Under the pieces are notes generated by a model. The model saw nothing but the letters and a program-made list of their open reading frames with translations, was not told the origin of the DNA and did no database searches. A stretch of 64,000 nucleotides of DNA from a virus. Positions 38,640-46,117 of the stretch are shown in pieces (within the stretch, counting starts at the first letter, position 1; every line of letters begins with the position of its first letter). A program made the position numbers and the translations under genes. Location: the IMG/VR virus record IMGVR_UViG_3300031884_000002, positions 1 through 64,000 of that record. The stretch is one strand, 5' to 3'.

Positions 38640-39422
38640 ATGAAATTACTATCATTCGATGACAATTCTAAAACAATTAAAAGCAATGTGTACGGTTATG
38701 CAACTGGTATTTTATACCTTGCTCCAGCCGATGAAAGCGGGGTAATGAATGTTTGCCCTAACGCATCCAATGGTTGCAAATCCGCTTGTTTGTTTACGGC
38801 TGGCATGGCTCAAGCATTCCCTGAAATCAATGAATCCCGGAAAAACAAAACTATTCTATTTAAACATAATCGGGAATGGTTCATGAAAAATCTAATCGGT
38901 GATATTAATGATTTTATTATTCAAGCCAATAAATTTAAATTAACTCCTGTTTTAAGATTAAACGGAACATCAGACCTTGCTTGGGAAAGTATTAAGCACG
39001 ATGGAAAGTCTCCAATGGAACATTTCCCTGATATTCAATTCTATGATTATACGAAATCTCCATCTCGAATGATGCGATTTTTGAGCGGTGATTTTAATAA
39101 AAATTATTACTTGACATTCAGCAAAAGCGAACATAATTATGAAGATTGCCGCAAAGTTTTACGCAATGGTGGAAATATTGCGGTGGTGTTTAAAGGTCAA
39201 TTGCCGAAATATTACATGGGCAAATCAGTCATTAGTGGTGATGCCCACGATATTAGATTCATTGATCCTGATAATGTGGTTGTCGGCTTAACTGCAAAAG
39301 GAAAGGCAAAAAAAGATGAAAGCAATTTTGCGGTTAAGTTTAAACAAGTACAGGAATTAGGATTTGTGGCTCCTACTCCGTTGCGATTTACTATGAAGAA
39401 AAATAGATTGACAACGGTTTAA
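38640..39422 (+). CDS. GP88/DUF7227-like phage protein, 260 aa
   Basis: LLSFDDNSKTIKSNVYGYAT, then a Cys cluster NVCPNASNGCKSACLFTAGM near residue 40, VLRLNGTSDLAWE near 120, and HDIRFIDPDNVVVGLTAKGK near 210. This order matches a widespread phage family known as gene product 88, function unknown; the three-Cys cluster suggests metal binding. Start ATG 38640 is 7 nt after the -10 of promoter TTGACA/TATACT. Confidence 0.8.
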   Translation: MKLLSFDDNSKTIKSNVYGYATGILYLAPADESGVMNVCPNASNGCKSACLFTAGMAQAFPEINESRKNKTILFKHNREWFMKNLIGDINDFIIQANKFKLTPVLRLNGTSDLAWESIKHDGKSPMEHFPDIQFYDYTKSPSRMMRFLSGDFNKNYYLTFSKSEHNYEDCRKVLRNGGNIAVVFKGQLPKYYMGKSVISGDAHDIRFIDPDNVVVGLTAKGKAKKDESNFAVKFKQVQELGFVAPTPLRFTMKKNRLTTV

Positions 39423-39442
39423 TCTTTGATATATTAACTACA

Positions 39443-39652
39443 ATGACTAATTATTATATCATCGGCTCAAAATCTACGGAAGACCAACCTAATACATATT
39501 GGAATTCTTTAATTGGCTGGACGGAAGATTTTGATTTGGCTCATTCATTTCACGAAGATATTGTAAACTATCCTTTGCCGGATGGCACAACATCTATTAT
39601 GGTTGAAGATGATGATGAAGAATATGAAACTATTCCGTTGACAAATAACTAA
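39443..39652 (+). CDS. Hypothetical protein, 69 aa
   Basis: YYIIGSKSTEDQPNTYWNSL then acidic EDDDEEYETIPLTNN. Promoter TTGACA/TATATT overlaps the 3' end of the upstream gene; ATG 7 nt after. Confidence 0.75.
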   Translation: MTNYYIIGSKSTEDQPNTYWNSLIGWTEDFDLAHSFHEDIVNYPLPDGTTSIMVEDDDEEYETIPLTNN

Positions 39653-39671
39653 TAATCTATATATTAAAACT

Positions 39672-39902
39672 ATGACATTCAAAGCAACCATCGACCAAAA
39701 AGTTACCGTCTGGCAACGTAATGAAATTACCTTTAGTGCCGAAAATGAAACGCAAGCCAGAGAAATATTAAATGGTGGAAGATTACCGGCTGATACGGAT
39801 TTTCTTGATACTGAAACTCTATATGATACGGAACATACAATGACACCGGCTGAAAATAAAGGACAACCAACCTTTGAAATTATTGAATTGAATCCGGCTT
39901 GA
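39672..39902 (+). CDS. Hypothetical acidic protein, 76 aa
   Basis: FKATIDQKVTVWQRNEITFS then ETQAREILNGGRLPADTDFL; a small beta-alpha-beta fold. Promoter TTGACA/TATATT; ATG 6 nt after. Stop TGA in the next TTGACA. Confidence 0.78.
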   Translation: MTFKATIDQKVTVWQRNEITFSAENETQAREILNGGRLPADTDFLDTETLYDTEHTMTPAENKGQPTFEIIELNPA

Positions 39903-39950
39903 CAAATAAAAAATAATCGGTATATTAACAATATAACAAAAAACAAAAAT

Positions 39951-40241
39951 ATGGAAAAACTTATTTATCAACGTACTCGGGACCGCAAAGGGAATCCAAA
40001 GGGCGTGCTCGTAGCCAAGAAATTGAAAAACGGAACCATTTCAATTTCATATTCTCTCACAAACTTTAAGGCGGGAGATAAGTTCAATCTAAAAGAAGGA
40101 TTGGCTATTGCTACTGCTCGTGCAGTTCATGGTTCTCCCATCGAAGTTCCAAACTCGATTCATAATGATTATTCGGATTTTGTAAATAGATCTAAACGTT
40201 ATTTCTACCCTAATCAAACTGTAAAAATTGTTCCTAATTAA
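39951..40241 (+). CDS. Basic protein, 96 aa
   Basis: YQRTRDRKGNPKGVLVAKKL then SISYSLTNFKAGDKFNLKEG, NRSKRYFYPNQTVKIV. Promoter TTGACA/TATATT and a 22-nt A-rich leader. Its last 8 nt overlap the convergent GIY-YIG gene. Confidence 0.78.
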   Translation: MEKLIYQRTRDRKGNPKGVLVAKKLKNGTISISYSLTNFKAGDKFNLKEGLAIATARAVHGSPIEVPNSIHNDYSDFVNRSKRYFYPNQTVKIVPN

Positions 40242-41019
40242 ACAATATCCAATTATGTGTCATTATGCGTTCGCCTCTGGTTATGCGGCGGACCATATTG
40301 GCATTTAATTTGTATTTATTTATAAAATCAAATTGTATTCCTTCATATATTTCATTCGTAATAATATTTTTAAACTTAAATATTGTTTTTAACTTCAATG
40401 AATTAGATATTTGTGATTTTTTAATAAAATTAATATTTCGACGAGTTTCTCCTTTATATTTCCATTCTTTAACTAATGATTTAAACTTATTTACGTTTAT
40501 ATTATATGATATGGCTAATTGTAAAGCAGATGAATATCCAAGTTTCTCATATAAACTTTGTAATTCTCTTTGTTTATAATTTTCTATGTGAATATAACAT
40601 GGATTAGATTTTCCTCTTACTCTATTCGTATGATTTAATCTAAATTGTTTATCATTCCATAATAATTTCATATTATCTCTACACAATAGTCTCATATTTT
40701 CAGTGTTATACCCACCCGTAACATCAAACTTTAAATTATACACTTTATATTTATTTAATTTAGCAATATCTAAATAATATTGTTCTATTTTATTAAGCGT
40801 CTTTCTGTTCGATTTGGCATATTCCAGTTCTACAAATATAAATGCTTCTTTTCCATATTTATTCCATGCACTCTGTAAATATTTATTTGTGTGTTTATTA
40901 GTTATTAAATGTCGTTTGTGATTATTTCTAATTCTATGCCAAAAGTTTTTAGTACTTCCAACATACCATTTTCCATTGATTTTATTTACTATTAGGTAAA
41001 TCCCGCTTTTCTTTGACAT
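40234..41019 (-). CDS. GIY-YIG homing endonuclease, 261 aa
   Basis: GIY-YIG catalytic domain at the N-terminus: SGIYLIVNKINGKWYVGSTK (GIY...YVG), the Arg in FWHRIRNNHKR and the Glu in NKIEQYYLDIAKLNKYKVYN. A basic C-terminal DNA-binding part carries HTH-like motifs (LGYSSALQLAISYNINVNKF, KYKLNANMVRRITRGERI). The frame is open to 41136, but the GIY block begins at ATG 41019, which lies inside the small gene at 40982-41158. Confidence 0.85.
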   Translation of the reverse strand: MSKKSGIYLIVNKINGKWYVGSTKNFWHRIRNNHKRHLITNKHTNKYLQSAWNKYGKEAFIFVELEYAKSNRKTLNKIEQYYLDIAKLNKYKVYNLKFDVTGGYNTENMRLLCRDNMKLLWNDKQFRLNHTNRVRGKSNPCYIHIENYKQRELQSLYEKLGYSSALQLAISYNINVNKFKSLVKEWKYKGETRRNINFIKKSQISNSLKLKTIFKFKNIITNEIYEGIQFDFINKYKLNANMVRRITRGERIMTHNWILFN

Positions 41020-41158
41020 CGTAGTATCTGTCAAGTTTCCGTTTACGTTCGGTAATTTTGTGCCGGTCATAATAGCGTTTATAACGTTCTCTATTTTTTG
41101 CTCTCGTTCGCTCAAGACGTTGTTTAAGTTCTTCATAGGTATATTCTTTCTTTTTCAT
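40982..41158 (-). CDS. Very basic helical protein, 58 aa
   Basis: KKKEYTYEELKQRLERTRAK then NRERYKRYYDRHKITERKRK; a charged helix like a DNA/RNA-binding coil. The ATG follows an ATTTATA motif (5 nt). Its 3' end overlaps the GIY-YIG 5' end by 38 nt in another frame. Confidence 0.6.
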   Translation of the reverse strand: MKKKEYTYEELKQRLERTRAKNRERYKRYYDRHKITERKRKLDRYYDVKEKRDLPNSK

Positions 41159-41203
41159 ACATATAAATATCATCAATTTTTCCAAACGCATAGAAAATAT
41201 CAC

Positions 41204-41231
41204 TTGACTATTTTCTAAAAATCTGTAATAT
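41204..41231 (+). promoter_or_regulatory. First tandem promoter of the 41-kb RNA locus
   Basis: -35 TTGACT, 16-nt spacer, -10 TAATAT (41226-41231). Confidence 0.75.
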
Positions 41232-41288
41232 GTATTCAGTTGTAAGCGAAAAGTTAAGAAATCAATAAATTAGTCCAAAAAATATTTC

Positions 41289-41316
41289 TTGACTTTTTTC
41301 TAAAGTCTGATAATAT
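41289..41316 (+). promoter_or_regulatory. Second tandem promoter of the 41-kb RNA locus
   Basis: -35 TTGACT, 16-nt spacer, -10 TAATAT (41311-41316); spacer sequence similar to the first. Confidence 0.78.
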
Positions 41317-41321
41317 TTATG

Positions 41322-41515
41322 TCTTGTTAAGATTTGAGACAAAAGTGGGGTGACTCCCATAGACAAAACTCAAAAAGTATATCTAGTCCATATACTTTAC
41401 TTCGGGTCTGATATGATAGACTCGACAGAGATTAATAAGGAACGATTAAGCTCTGAATTATAAAAGATAGGTTTTTTGGGCAAGTTTCCTTATATAAAAA
41501 ACTGCCAGTTTAATT
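41322..41515 (+). ncRNA. Putative structured RNA upstream of tRNA-Met
   Basis: No good reading frame. Predicted helices in order: TTTGAG/CTCAAA enclosing TGGG/CCCA; AAAGTATAT/ATATACTTT; GGGTCT/AGACTC; CAGAG/CTCTG. The segment CTGATATGATAGACTCGACA resembles the 5' conserved block of tmRNAs, but no matching 3' acceptor strand was found. Driven by two tandem promoters. Confidence 0.45.
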
Positions 41516-41517
41516 TT

Positions 41518-41590
41518 GCAGATTAGTGTAATCCGGCAACACATTTGGCTCATAACCAAAAGTTTCAGTTCAAATCTGAGTCTGCTACCA
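41518..41590 (+). tRNA. tRNA-Met (CAT)
   Basis: Acceptor GCAGATT/AGTCTGC, discriminator T, CCA encoded; D arm GTGT/ACAC; anticodon stem TTTGG/CCAAA with loop CTCATAA. CAT could also be a lysidine-modified Ile tRNA; elongator or initiator type is not settled (first pair G-C suggests elongator). Confidence 0.9.
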
Positions 41591-41778
41591 TTTGGTTTCC
41601 TTTGTTAAACCGGCAAAGGATTGTCCGAATCACAGAAAATGTTTCATTGGAGGTTTATCGCCAATGATGAATTGAAGAATAAAACAGATATGAAATGAAC
41701 TTCTTCATTGGATGTGGTTAAAAACTGATTTGTTTATGCCCTAATTGTCGGGACTACATAAACAAATCAAACTTTAAT
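41591..41778 (+). other. Structured noncoding stretch downstream of tRNA-Met
   Basis: No gene. Strong inverted repeats: TCATTGG/CCAATGA (about 41653-41676) and GATTTGTTTATG/CATAAACAAATC (about 41728-41769) with inner CCC/GGG. Followed by a terminator, so this is probably the 3' part of the RNA transcript. Confidence 0.45.
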
Positions 41779-41815
41779 ATCCCATAATATAGAAATATGT
41801 TATGGGATCTTTCAT
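41779..41815 (+). terminator. Terminator of the 41-kb RNA locus
   Basis: ATCCCATAA/TTATGGGAT stem then CTTTCATTT. Confidence 0.7.
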
Positions 41816-41843
41816 TTATAAGGGATATGCCGGTATATAGGGT

Positions 41844-41863
41844 AGTTATACCAGTATAATTAC
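41844..41863. repeat. Dispersed palindrome, CA-centred
   Basis: AGTTATACCAGTATAATTAC. Confidence 0.8.
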
Positions 41864-42372
41864 TTATTGTAATCTTTAATTTGAAGAGTGGCAACAGTAG
41901 GAAATAATGAAGGATTAAAGAACATCATTAGTTTATGGTTGCCGCTGGCTTTATCCGTGGTAAACTTCATCTCCCATTTATCACCTCGTTGATTAACTGG
42001 GTTAGCATCGGCAAGTAACTCATTGGCTTTAGTTTTGATTGCGGCAGTATTATAAATAGACAATAATCCTTGAGGATTGACTATAACATATAATTGGGCC
42101 TTTGAAATCATATCTCTACCCATAATATTGGCTTCCCAATCTTTAACCGCTTCAAATATTATGTCGGCACCACCTTCTCTAAACTTTAATTGAAAAGATA
42201 ATCTACCTCCCGTTTTAGGACAAAAGAATCCATCTATTTTATCAAACTTATCTTGTTGACTGGTAGGAAGGTCTATTTTATAACCATTATGATTTAAGTA
42301 ATCTATAATATATGCTTCTTGTTCTTTTCCTAAAGCAATTCTACTAGTATAATCAGTGACAGTGTTTAACAT
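41860..42372 (-). CDS. PD-(D/E)XK-like phage protein, 170 aa
   Basis: TSRIALGKEQEAYIIDYLNH, then DKIDGFFCPKTGGRLSFQLK-FREGGADIIFE: D...(Q)xK arrangement of a restriction-endonuclease-like core. The C-terminus has KLMMFFNPSLF. A phage protein type of unknown role, possibly a nuclease. Promoter TTGACT/TATAAT (17-nt spacer); ATG 11 nt after. Confidence 0.75.
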   Translation of the reverse strand: MLNTVTDYTSRIALGKEQEAYIIDYLNHNGYKIDLPTSQQDKFDKIDGFFCPKTGGRLSFQLKFREGGADIIFEAVKDWEANIMGRDMISKAQLYVIVNPQGLLSIYNTAAIKTKANELLADANPVNQRGDKWEMKFTTDKASGNHKLMMFFNPSLFPTVATLQIKDYNK

Positions 42373-42428
42373 AATATATAAATATTATATCATATAAAGA
42401 ATAATTAGTCAATGAAAATAAAATGAGT

Positions 42429-42502
42429 TGGTCCCCCATGAAGGAATCGAACCTTCATCAAAGCCTTATAAAGACTCCGCTAGACCTTCCAGCTAATGGG
42501 GG
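42429..42502 (-). tRNA. tRNA-Ile (TAT)
   Basis: Acceptor CCCCCAT/ATGGGGG, discriminator A, CCA encoded; anticodon stem GAGTC/GGCTT (two wobble pairs), loop TTTATAA, anticodon TAT (reads AUA, frequent in AT-rich genes); T arm GAAGG-TTCGATT-CCTTC. Confidence 0.92.
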
Positions 42503-42522
42503 AACCGACTAACTACTAAATA

Positions 42523-42550
42523 ACTATATCACACTATTCTAAATTGTCAA
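42523..42550 (-). promoter_or_regulatory. Promoter of tRNA-Ile
   Basis: -35 TTGACA (42550-42545, inside the last codons of 42534-42800), 16-nt spacer, -10 TATAGT (42528-42523). Confidence 0.78.
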
Positions 42551-42800
42551 AATGTTTTTTAATTGCCGCATGAGTATAAATCAATTTAGCAACTTCAAAG
42601 GTGTTATTACAATTGGCTCCGACAGATTCAAAATGCTTATAATACGGAACATCTACTATTCCAATTAGTTTATCCAATGTATCGGTAATAGGAGTATAAT
42701 TAAACAATGAACCAAAAACATCCAATTCTCGTTGAGTTTCAAAGGTGAATGAAACGGTAACAGGTTTAAACTCAGTTGATTTATCAGTTGTGATTTTCAT
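42534..42800 (-). CDS. Hypothetical protein, 88 aa
   Basis: TVSFTFETQRELDVFGSLFN then KLIYTHAAIKKHFDNL. Promoter TTGACA/TATACT; ATG 11 nt after. The tRNA-Ile promoter overlaps its 3' end. Confidence 0.75.
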   Translation of the reverse strand: MKITTDKSTEFKPVTVSFTFETQRELDVFGSLFNYTPITDTLDKLIGIVDVPYYKHFESVGANCNNTFEVAKLIYTHAAIKKHFDNLE

Positions 42801-42835
42801 ATTATGGTTAAAGTATATAGATGTTTAGATGAATG

Positions 42836-43054
42836 TCAAGCAATAGTTTTTTGAGGAATATATTTCTCTTCAATGATTTCATATGCCGCATCAGGATTTT
42901 GATTTCGAGTATATCCAAATACTTCAACGGGACAAGCACGGTTATTACAGAACATAGTCAAACCATAGCCTTCTTTGTTATGATTAAATACATTTCCAAG
43001 GCTGATAGACAATGGAACATTACACATGGGACAAGAATAAGATTTTTCAGTCAT
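42836..43054 (-). CDS. Small zinc-finger protein, 72 aa
   Basis: CPMCNVPLSISLGNV...MFCNNRACPVEVFGY: two Cys pairs of a zinc ribbon. ATG 43054 follows the previous stop (43059) by 4 nt; probably bicistronic with it. Confidence 0.77.
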   Translation of the reverse strand: MTEKSYSCPMCNVPLSISLGNVFNHNKEGYGLTMFCNNRACPVEVFGYTRNQNPDAAYEIIEEKYIPQKTIA

Positions 43055-43058
43055 AATT

Positions 43059-43241
43059 TTATAGACCATCTGCCGCTTTAATTTCAGTTTTATCTAAAAA
43101 AAGTTCTTCATCAGTTTGTTTTAACCCACCGCAAGAAGTGCAATATTTACCATTGCCAAATGCAGGTTTATTATTAAGTTGGTGCCAGCAATACGATTGC
43201 CCTAAATCATCGTCATCACTGTATATATATGTTTTAGTCAT
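43059..43241 (-). CDS. Small Cys-containing protein, 60 aa
   Basis: DDDDLGQSYCWHQLNNKPAF then KYCTSCGGLKQTDEELF; C...H...CxxC zinc-ribbon-like. Promoter TTGACA/TATATT; ATG exactly 6 nt after. Confidence 0.77.
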   Translation of the reverse strand: MTKTYIYSDDDDLGQSYCWHQLNNKPAFGNGKYCTSCGGLKQTDEELFLDKTEIKAADGL

Positions 43242-43257
43242 ATATACAATATATAGA

Positions 43258-43500
43258 TTAAATATTATTTGTCAACTTCCAACCGGCAATTTGTTTATGA
43301 GAAATGCCATATAATCCATCTCGCTGAACGTATAACATATCATCAACTTTGTTAATAATATACTCGACATCCATAAAATCTTCATCATATTCTGCCGCAG
43401 ATAAAATGTCAAAATAATGTTCTTTGGTTTCTTCTAAAGACCAGTTACTTTTAATGGCTTTAGCCACAATTACACTGGTTAAATCTGAATGTTGACTCAT
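43258..43500 (-). CDS. Hypothetical acidic protein, 80 aa
   Basis: VAKAIKSNWSLEETKEHYFD then EYDEDFMDVEYIINKVDDML; helical. No clear promoter; the 126 nt between it and tRNA-Leu hold small hairpins (CTCG/CGAG). Its stop lies at the next -35 box. Confidence 0.7.
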   Translation of the reverse strand: MSQHSDLTSVIVAKAIKSNWSLEETKEHYFDILSAAEYDEDFMDVEYIINKVDDMLYVQRDGLYGISHKQIAGWKLTNNI

Positions 43501-43626
43501 ATAATAATTTAAAATAAACAGCAGTCACATGTTACAGCATGGATTAGTTTTAAGGTTCCCGTACTGTAAATACTCGAACCACATTCACGATCTCGATTTA
43601 CGAGGTATCCCGTTTTACTGTTAAAA

Positions 43627-43907
43627 TGGTAGCGATAACCGGACTTGAACCGGTACAACTTTTCAGGGTTCTTGGATTTTCATACTACTATGGTTTTCAC
43701 CACCTACTTAGTTTGTAGTCTGGACTTTACCTTCATCCGGTCTGGATGCACTCCGTCAAGTCTCTACACCTTCCTATTTCTAGGCTTGGCTCGGTATTAC
43801 CATTTTACAGGCTTCACCGACTTTGAAGTGTTCTACTTTTTGGATTCCTCCAAAAGCACTCAATTTTTCTCTAAGTCCAATGCGTCTGCCAATTTCGCCA
43901 TATCGCC
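43627..43907 (-). tRNA. tRNA-Leu (TAA) interrupted by a group I intron
   Basis: 5' exon 43907-43873 (GGCGATA acceptor, leucine-type D arm GGCGAAATTGGCAGACGC, anticodon stem TTGGA, then CTT). 3' exon 43680-43627 (AAAATCCAA, class II variable arm, T arm CCGG-TTCAAGT-CCGG, TATCGCT-A-CCA). Joined exons give loop CTTAAAA, anticodon TAA. The interruption lies between U34 and A35, the exact site of the classical tRNA-Leu(UAA) intron of cyanobacteria and chloroplasts. Confidence 0.92.
43681..43872 (-). other. Group I self-splicing intron (192 nt) in tRNA-Leu(UAA)
   Basis: The 5' exon ends in U, pairing in P1 as ACUU with intron GAGU (U-G at the splice site). The intron ends in G. Core elements in order: AATACCGAGCCAAGCC, GAAGGTGTAGAGACTTGACG and GAAGGTAAAGTCC, which match the Q/R/S-type conserved segments of the tRNA-Leu intron family. 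No ORF inside. At 192 nt it is shorter than the cyanobacterial examples I know. A 155-codon frame on the + strand across it is a shadow. Confidence 0.9.
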
Positions 43908-43924
43908 ATTACCGACTAAAATAG

Positions 43925-43952
43925 ATTATACCGATTATTTATCAGAAGTCAA
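43925..43952 (-). promoter_or_regulatory. Promoter of tRNA-Leu
   Basis: -35 TTGACT (43952-43947, containing the TGA stop of 43949-44146), 16-nt spacer, perfect -10 TATAAT (43930-43925). Confidence 0.85.
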
Positions 43953-44146
43953 CAACTTCCAAAGCGATATGACACAAATCCATACTCCGATTTATGAAAT
44001 CCTAATTCTTCTAATCGTTCAACCTCATCGGCTAATACTTTACTTGTATCACAAGTTACAAAAAAATTATCATGTTCACAATGAGTTGGAGCATAATCAT
44101 TGTTATATTTAGATAGAATCGTAAGTGCTTCGATTAAGTCTTTCAT
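43949..44146 (-). CDS. Small helical protein, 65 aa
   Basis: DLIEALTILSKYNNDYAPTH then TSKVLADEVERLEELGFHKS. Promoter TTGATT/TATATT; ATG 7 nt after. Stop forms part of the tRNA-Leu promoter. Confidence 0.75.
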   Translation of the reverse strand: MKDLIEALTILSKYNNDYAPTHCEHDNFFVTCDTSKVLADEVERLEELGFHKSEYGFVSYRFGSC

Positions 44147-44166
44147 ATTAAAGAATATATAGATTA

Positions 44167-44343
44167 TTATTCCGAAATCAAGGTTAATTGACTGGCATCA
44201 CAATCCCACACATTATCATCTTGGTCCTTAACTTGAATATATCCACCTTGTTTATATCCAATAACAACACCTTGAAACTCATTGAGAAAATCACCATCCA
44301 ATGGTTCAGCAATTACTTCAGTTCCAATTTTAAATGTTTTCAT
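44167..44343 (-). CDS. Small SH3-like protein, 58 aa
   Basis: FKIGTEVIAEPLDGDFLNEF then GVVIGYKQGGYIQVKDQDDN; repeated strands with glycine turns, as in small SH3/KOW barrels. Promoter TTGACT/TATACT; ATG 7 nt after. Confidence 0.74.
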   Translation of the reverse strand: MKTFKIGTEVIAEPLDGDFLNEFQGVVIGYKQGGYIQVKDQDDNVWDCDASQLTLISE

Positions 44344-44390
44344 ATTAAAGAGTATATAGATTATAGATTGGAAGTCAATACATAACCAAC

Positions 44391-45071
44391 TCAGACAGCA
44401 TCTTTAACATATCCTTTATACTTATAAATGCCAGATGCACGAGTTTTATTAAATCTCTTATAACCGGTATTCCCATTGTTAACTTGGATACCTTCAATAT
44501 ACTTGTCGGATTCCTTTACAATCTTAACCACACGAAATTGATGGTCTCCATTATGGGGATAATCAAACTCAGCAATTTCATCCATTTTAATGAATCTGCC
44601 GCTGGCATCCCGTTTCAATTTAGTATGAGAATCATTAGCATACTTATCATTTTGAATAGTATCCAAAACATCATTAACATTAGAATAAATCTTATTCTTA
44701 ATTTTGACACCACCCTTGGGAATAGGTAAATTATTTAGTGCGTCAATTACAACATCTTTAATTTTTCTATTCTTGGTATATTGAGCCGATGCTTTGACAA
44801 TAGGCTTAGACACCTTTGGATTGGAAATAGGATAATCAAATGTCTTTTTCAAATCTGAAGCATTAGGAGTAACCCAGTTCATAATTTGACCCGTTACAAT
44901 ATCAACTTCCAAATCAATATAATCACCAGAATGTTGAAAGTTTTTATTAGGTAGCCAGTTCGGCACATAGCCATTATAGATTTTACCTAATTGATTGCCA
45001 TTTTCATCATACAAATCCAAATACAAAAGGTCGGAACATTTGGAAGAGATTAGAATCGTTTTATTTCTCAT
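44391..45071 (-). CDS. Hypothetical protein, 226 aa
   Basis: N-terminal beta-rich part (LISSKCSDLLYLDLYDENGN), a basic helical middle (NRKIKDVVIDALNNLPIPKG) and a C-terminal SH3-like segment (YPHNGDHQFRVVKIVKESDK). Promoter TTGACT/TATACT with a leader of about 38 nt (A/C-rich, no Shine-Dalgarno), as for other longer genes here. Confidence 0.77.
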   Translation of the reverse strand: MRNKTILISSKCSDLLYLDLYDENGNQLGKIYNGYVPNWLPNKNFQHSGDYIDLEVDIVTGQIMNWVTPNASDLKKTFDYPISNPKVSKPIVKASAQYTKNRKIKDVVIDALNNLPIPKGGVKIKNKIYSNVNDVLDTIQNDKYANDSHTKLKRDASGRFIKMDEIAEFDYPHNGDHQFRVVKIVKESDKYIEGIQVNNGNTGYKRFNKTRASGIYKYKGYVKDAV

Positions 45072-45133
45072 ATTATTTTAGTTGTTTTTTGTGTTATTTA
45101 AGTGTTAAAAGTATATCAGATAATAGATTTTAG

Positions 45134-45382
45134 TCAATGACTAATTCTATTCAATTCATCTCTAATTCCATTAACAATATTATCAATATTGATTTTAGTA
45201 TCAAGCAATGAAACATCCTTATGTTTATAATTAAAAACAGATTGATTTATATACTTTTGAGCCTGATAATAAGTAGCGTGTCCCAATACACCAATTATAA
45301 CAAGGATTTCATCCTCATTCAATTCAAGTTTAAAAATCCGAGGAGGTTTAGGCTGCGGCACAATTTCCGATGTAATTTTCAT
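45134..45382 (-). CDS. Small protein with proline-rich N-terminus, 82 aa
   Basis: SEIVPQPKPPRIFKLELNED then a helical domain; layout like 22298-22540. Promoter TTGACA/TATACT; ATG 9 nt after. Confidence 0.75.
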   Translation of the reverse strand: MKITSEIVPQPKPPRIFKLELNEDEILVIIGVLGHATYYQAQKYINQSVFNYKHKDVSLLDTKINIDNIVNGIRDELNRISH

Positions 45383-45422
45383 AGTTAAAACAGTATATAG
45401 GTTAAATTTAAAATGTCAATGA

Positions 45423-45614
45423 TTATTTTTCTTTGGGTAAATTGTGCCAGCAATCCATAATATGTTCAATTTCAGTAAATGTCAATGCCAGACAATCATC
45501 ATTATTCAAATTTAATTCCGGCTCACTGCCATCCCATGCTATTACATAGCCAATCGGAGTCAAGCCAGATGAAAAGATTAAAACATCTTTATTCCATTTA
45601 CATTGTATATTCAT
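45423..45614 (-). CDS. Hypothetical protein, 63 aa
   Basis: KDVLIFSSGLTPIGYVIAWD then DDCLALTFTEIEHIMDCWHN. It follows the 45621-45899 stop by 6 nt without its own promoter. Confidence 0.73.
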   Translation of the reverse strand: MNIQCKWNKDVLIFSSGLTPIGYVIAWDGSEPELNLNNDDCLALTFTEIEHIMDCWHNLPKEK

Positions 45615-45620
45615 AATAAT

Positions 45621-45899
45621 TTAATTTGCCAATGTAACTTGTCCGCTATAAATTGCCCAATGAGATTCTTTAAAGGGAACTGGACCTACCTCACTTACCT
45701 CACTTCCAATGGTTACATATCTGCCAGCATTATTCGCTTCAGCGGGAATATGGATAATCGTTCCATTGTTTTCATCTCTAGCCAAGACAATTATTCCTTT
45801 CCAAGATCCGGCACCACCTCCAATTGCACCCAGATGAATAAGTAAGCATGGATAATTTCGAGTTTGTGTATCGTTAGTAATAGTAGCAGTAGATTTCAT
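45621..45899 (-). CDS. Hypothetical protein, 92 aa
   Basis: KSTATITNDTQTRNYPCLLI, then GAIGGGAGSWKGIIVLARDE; beta-rich. Start ATG 45899, 10 nt after the -10 of promoter TTGACT/TATAAT; the frame from 45950 is excluded by that promoter. Confidence 0.75.
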   Translation of the reverse strand: MKSTATITNDTQTRNYPCLLIHLGAIGGGAGSWKGIIVLARDENNGTIIHIPAEANNAGRYVTIGSEVSEVGPVPFKESHWAIYSGQVTLAN

Positions 45900-45910
45900 A
45901 GATAAATACA

Positions 45911-46099
45911 TTATACCGATTTCATTTCCTGAGTCAAGTGAATATTCCAATAGTCCGAATTACTCAATATCGCATAATAAAATCCCTTGGCGGCATCCAA
46001 AGAGTCAAATTCTTGAAAGTTATTTTCCCAGCATCCACAGTCCCCATCATCAAATCGATTAGGATGATTATAAACCCTATAAATTACAAAGTATTTCAT
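45911..46099 (-). CDS. Hypothetical protein, 62 aa
   Basis: YFVIYRVYNHPNRFDDGDCG then EFDSLDAAKGFYYAILSNSD; a small alpha-beta fold. Promoter TTGACT/TAGTAT; ATG 7 nt after. Its TAA stop is part of the next gene's TATAAT box. Confidence 0.75.
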   Translation of the reverse strand: MKYFVIYRVYNHPNRFDDGDCGCWENNFQEFDSLDAAKGFYYAILSNSDYWNIHLTQEMKSV

Positions 46100-46117
46100 A
46101 ACTTCTATACTATAGAT

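Noticed and set aside
41390-41590. A second complete tmRNA ending in tRNA-Met
   Set aside because: The 5' block GGGTCTG does not pair with the tRNA-Met 3' strand, which has its own perfect acceptor partner at 41518-41524.
43645-44112. 155-codon rightward frame
   Set aside because: Runs antisense across the tRNA-Leu exons, its group I intron and the 43949-44146 gene, which explain the sequence better.
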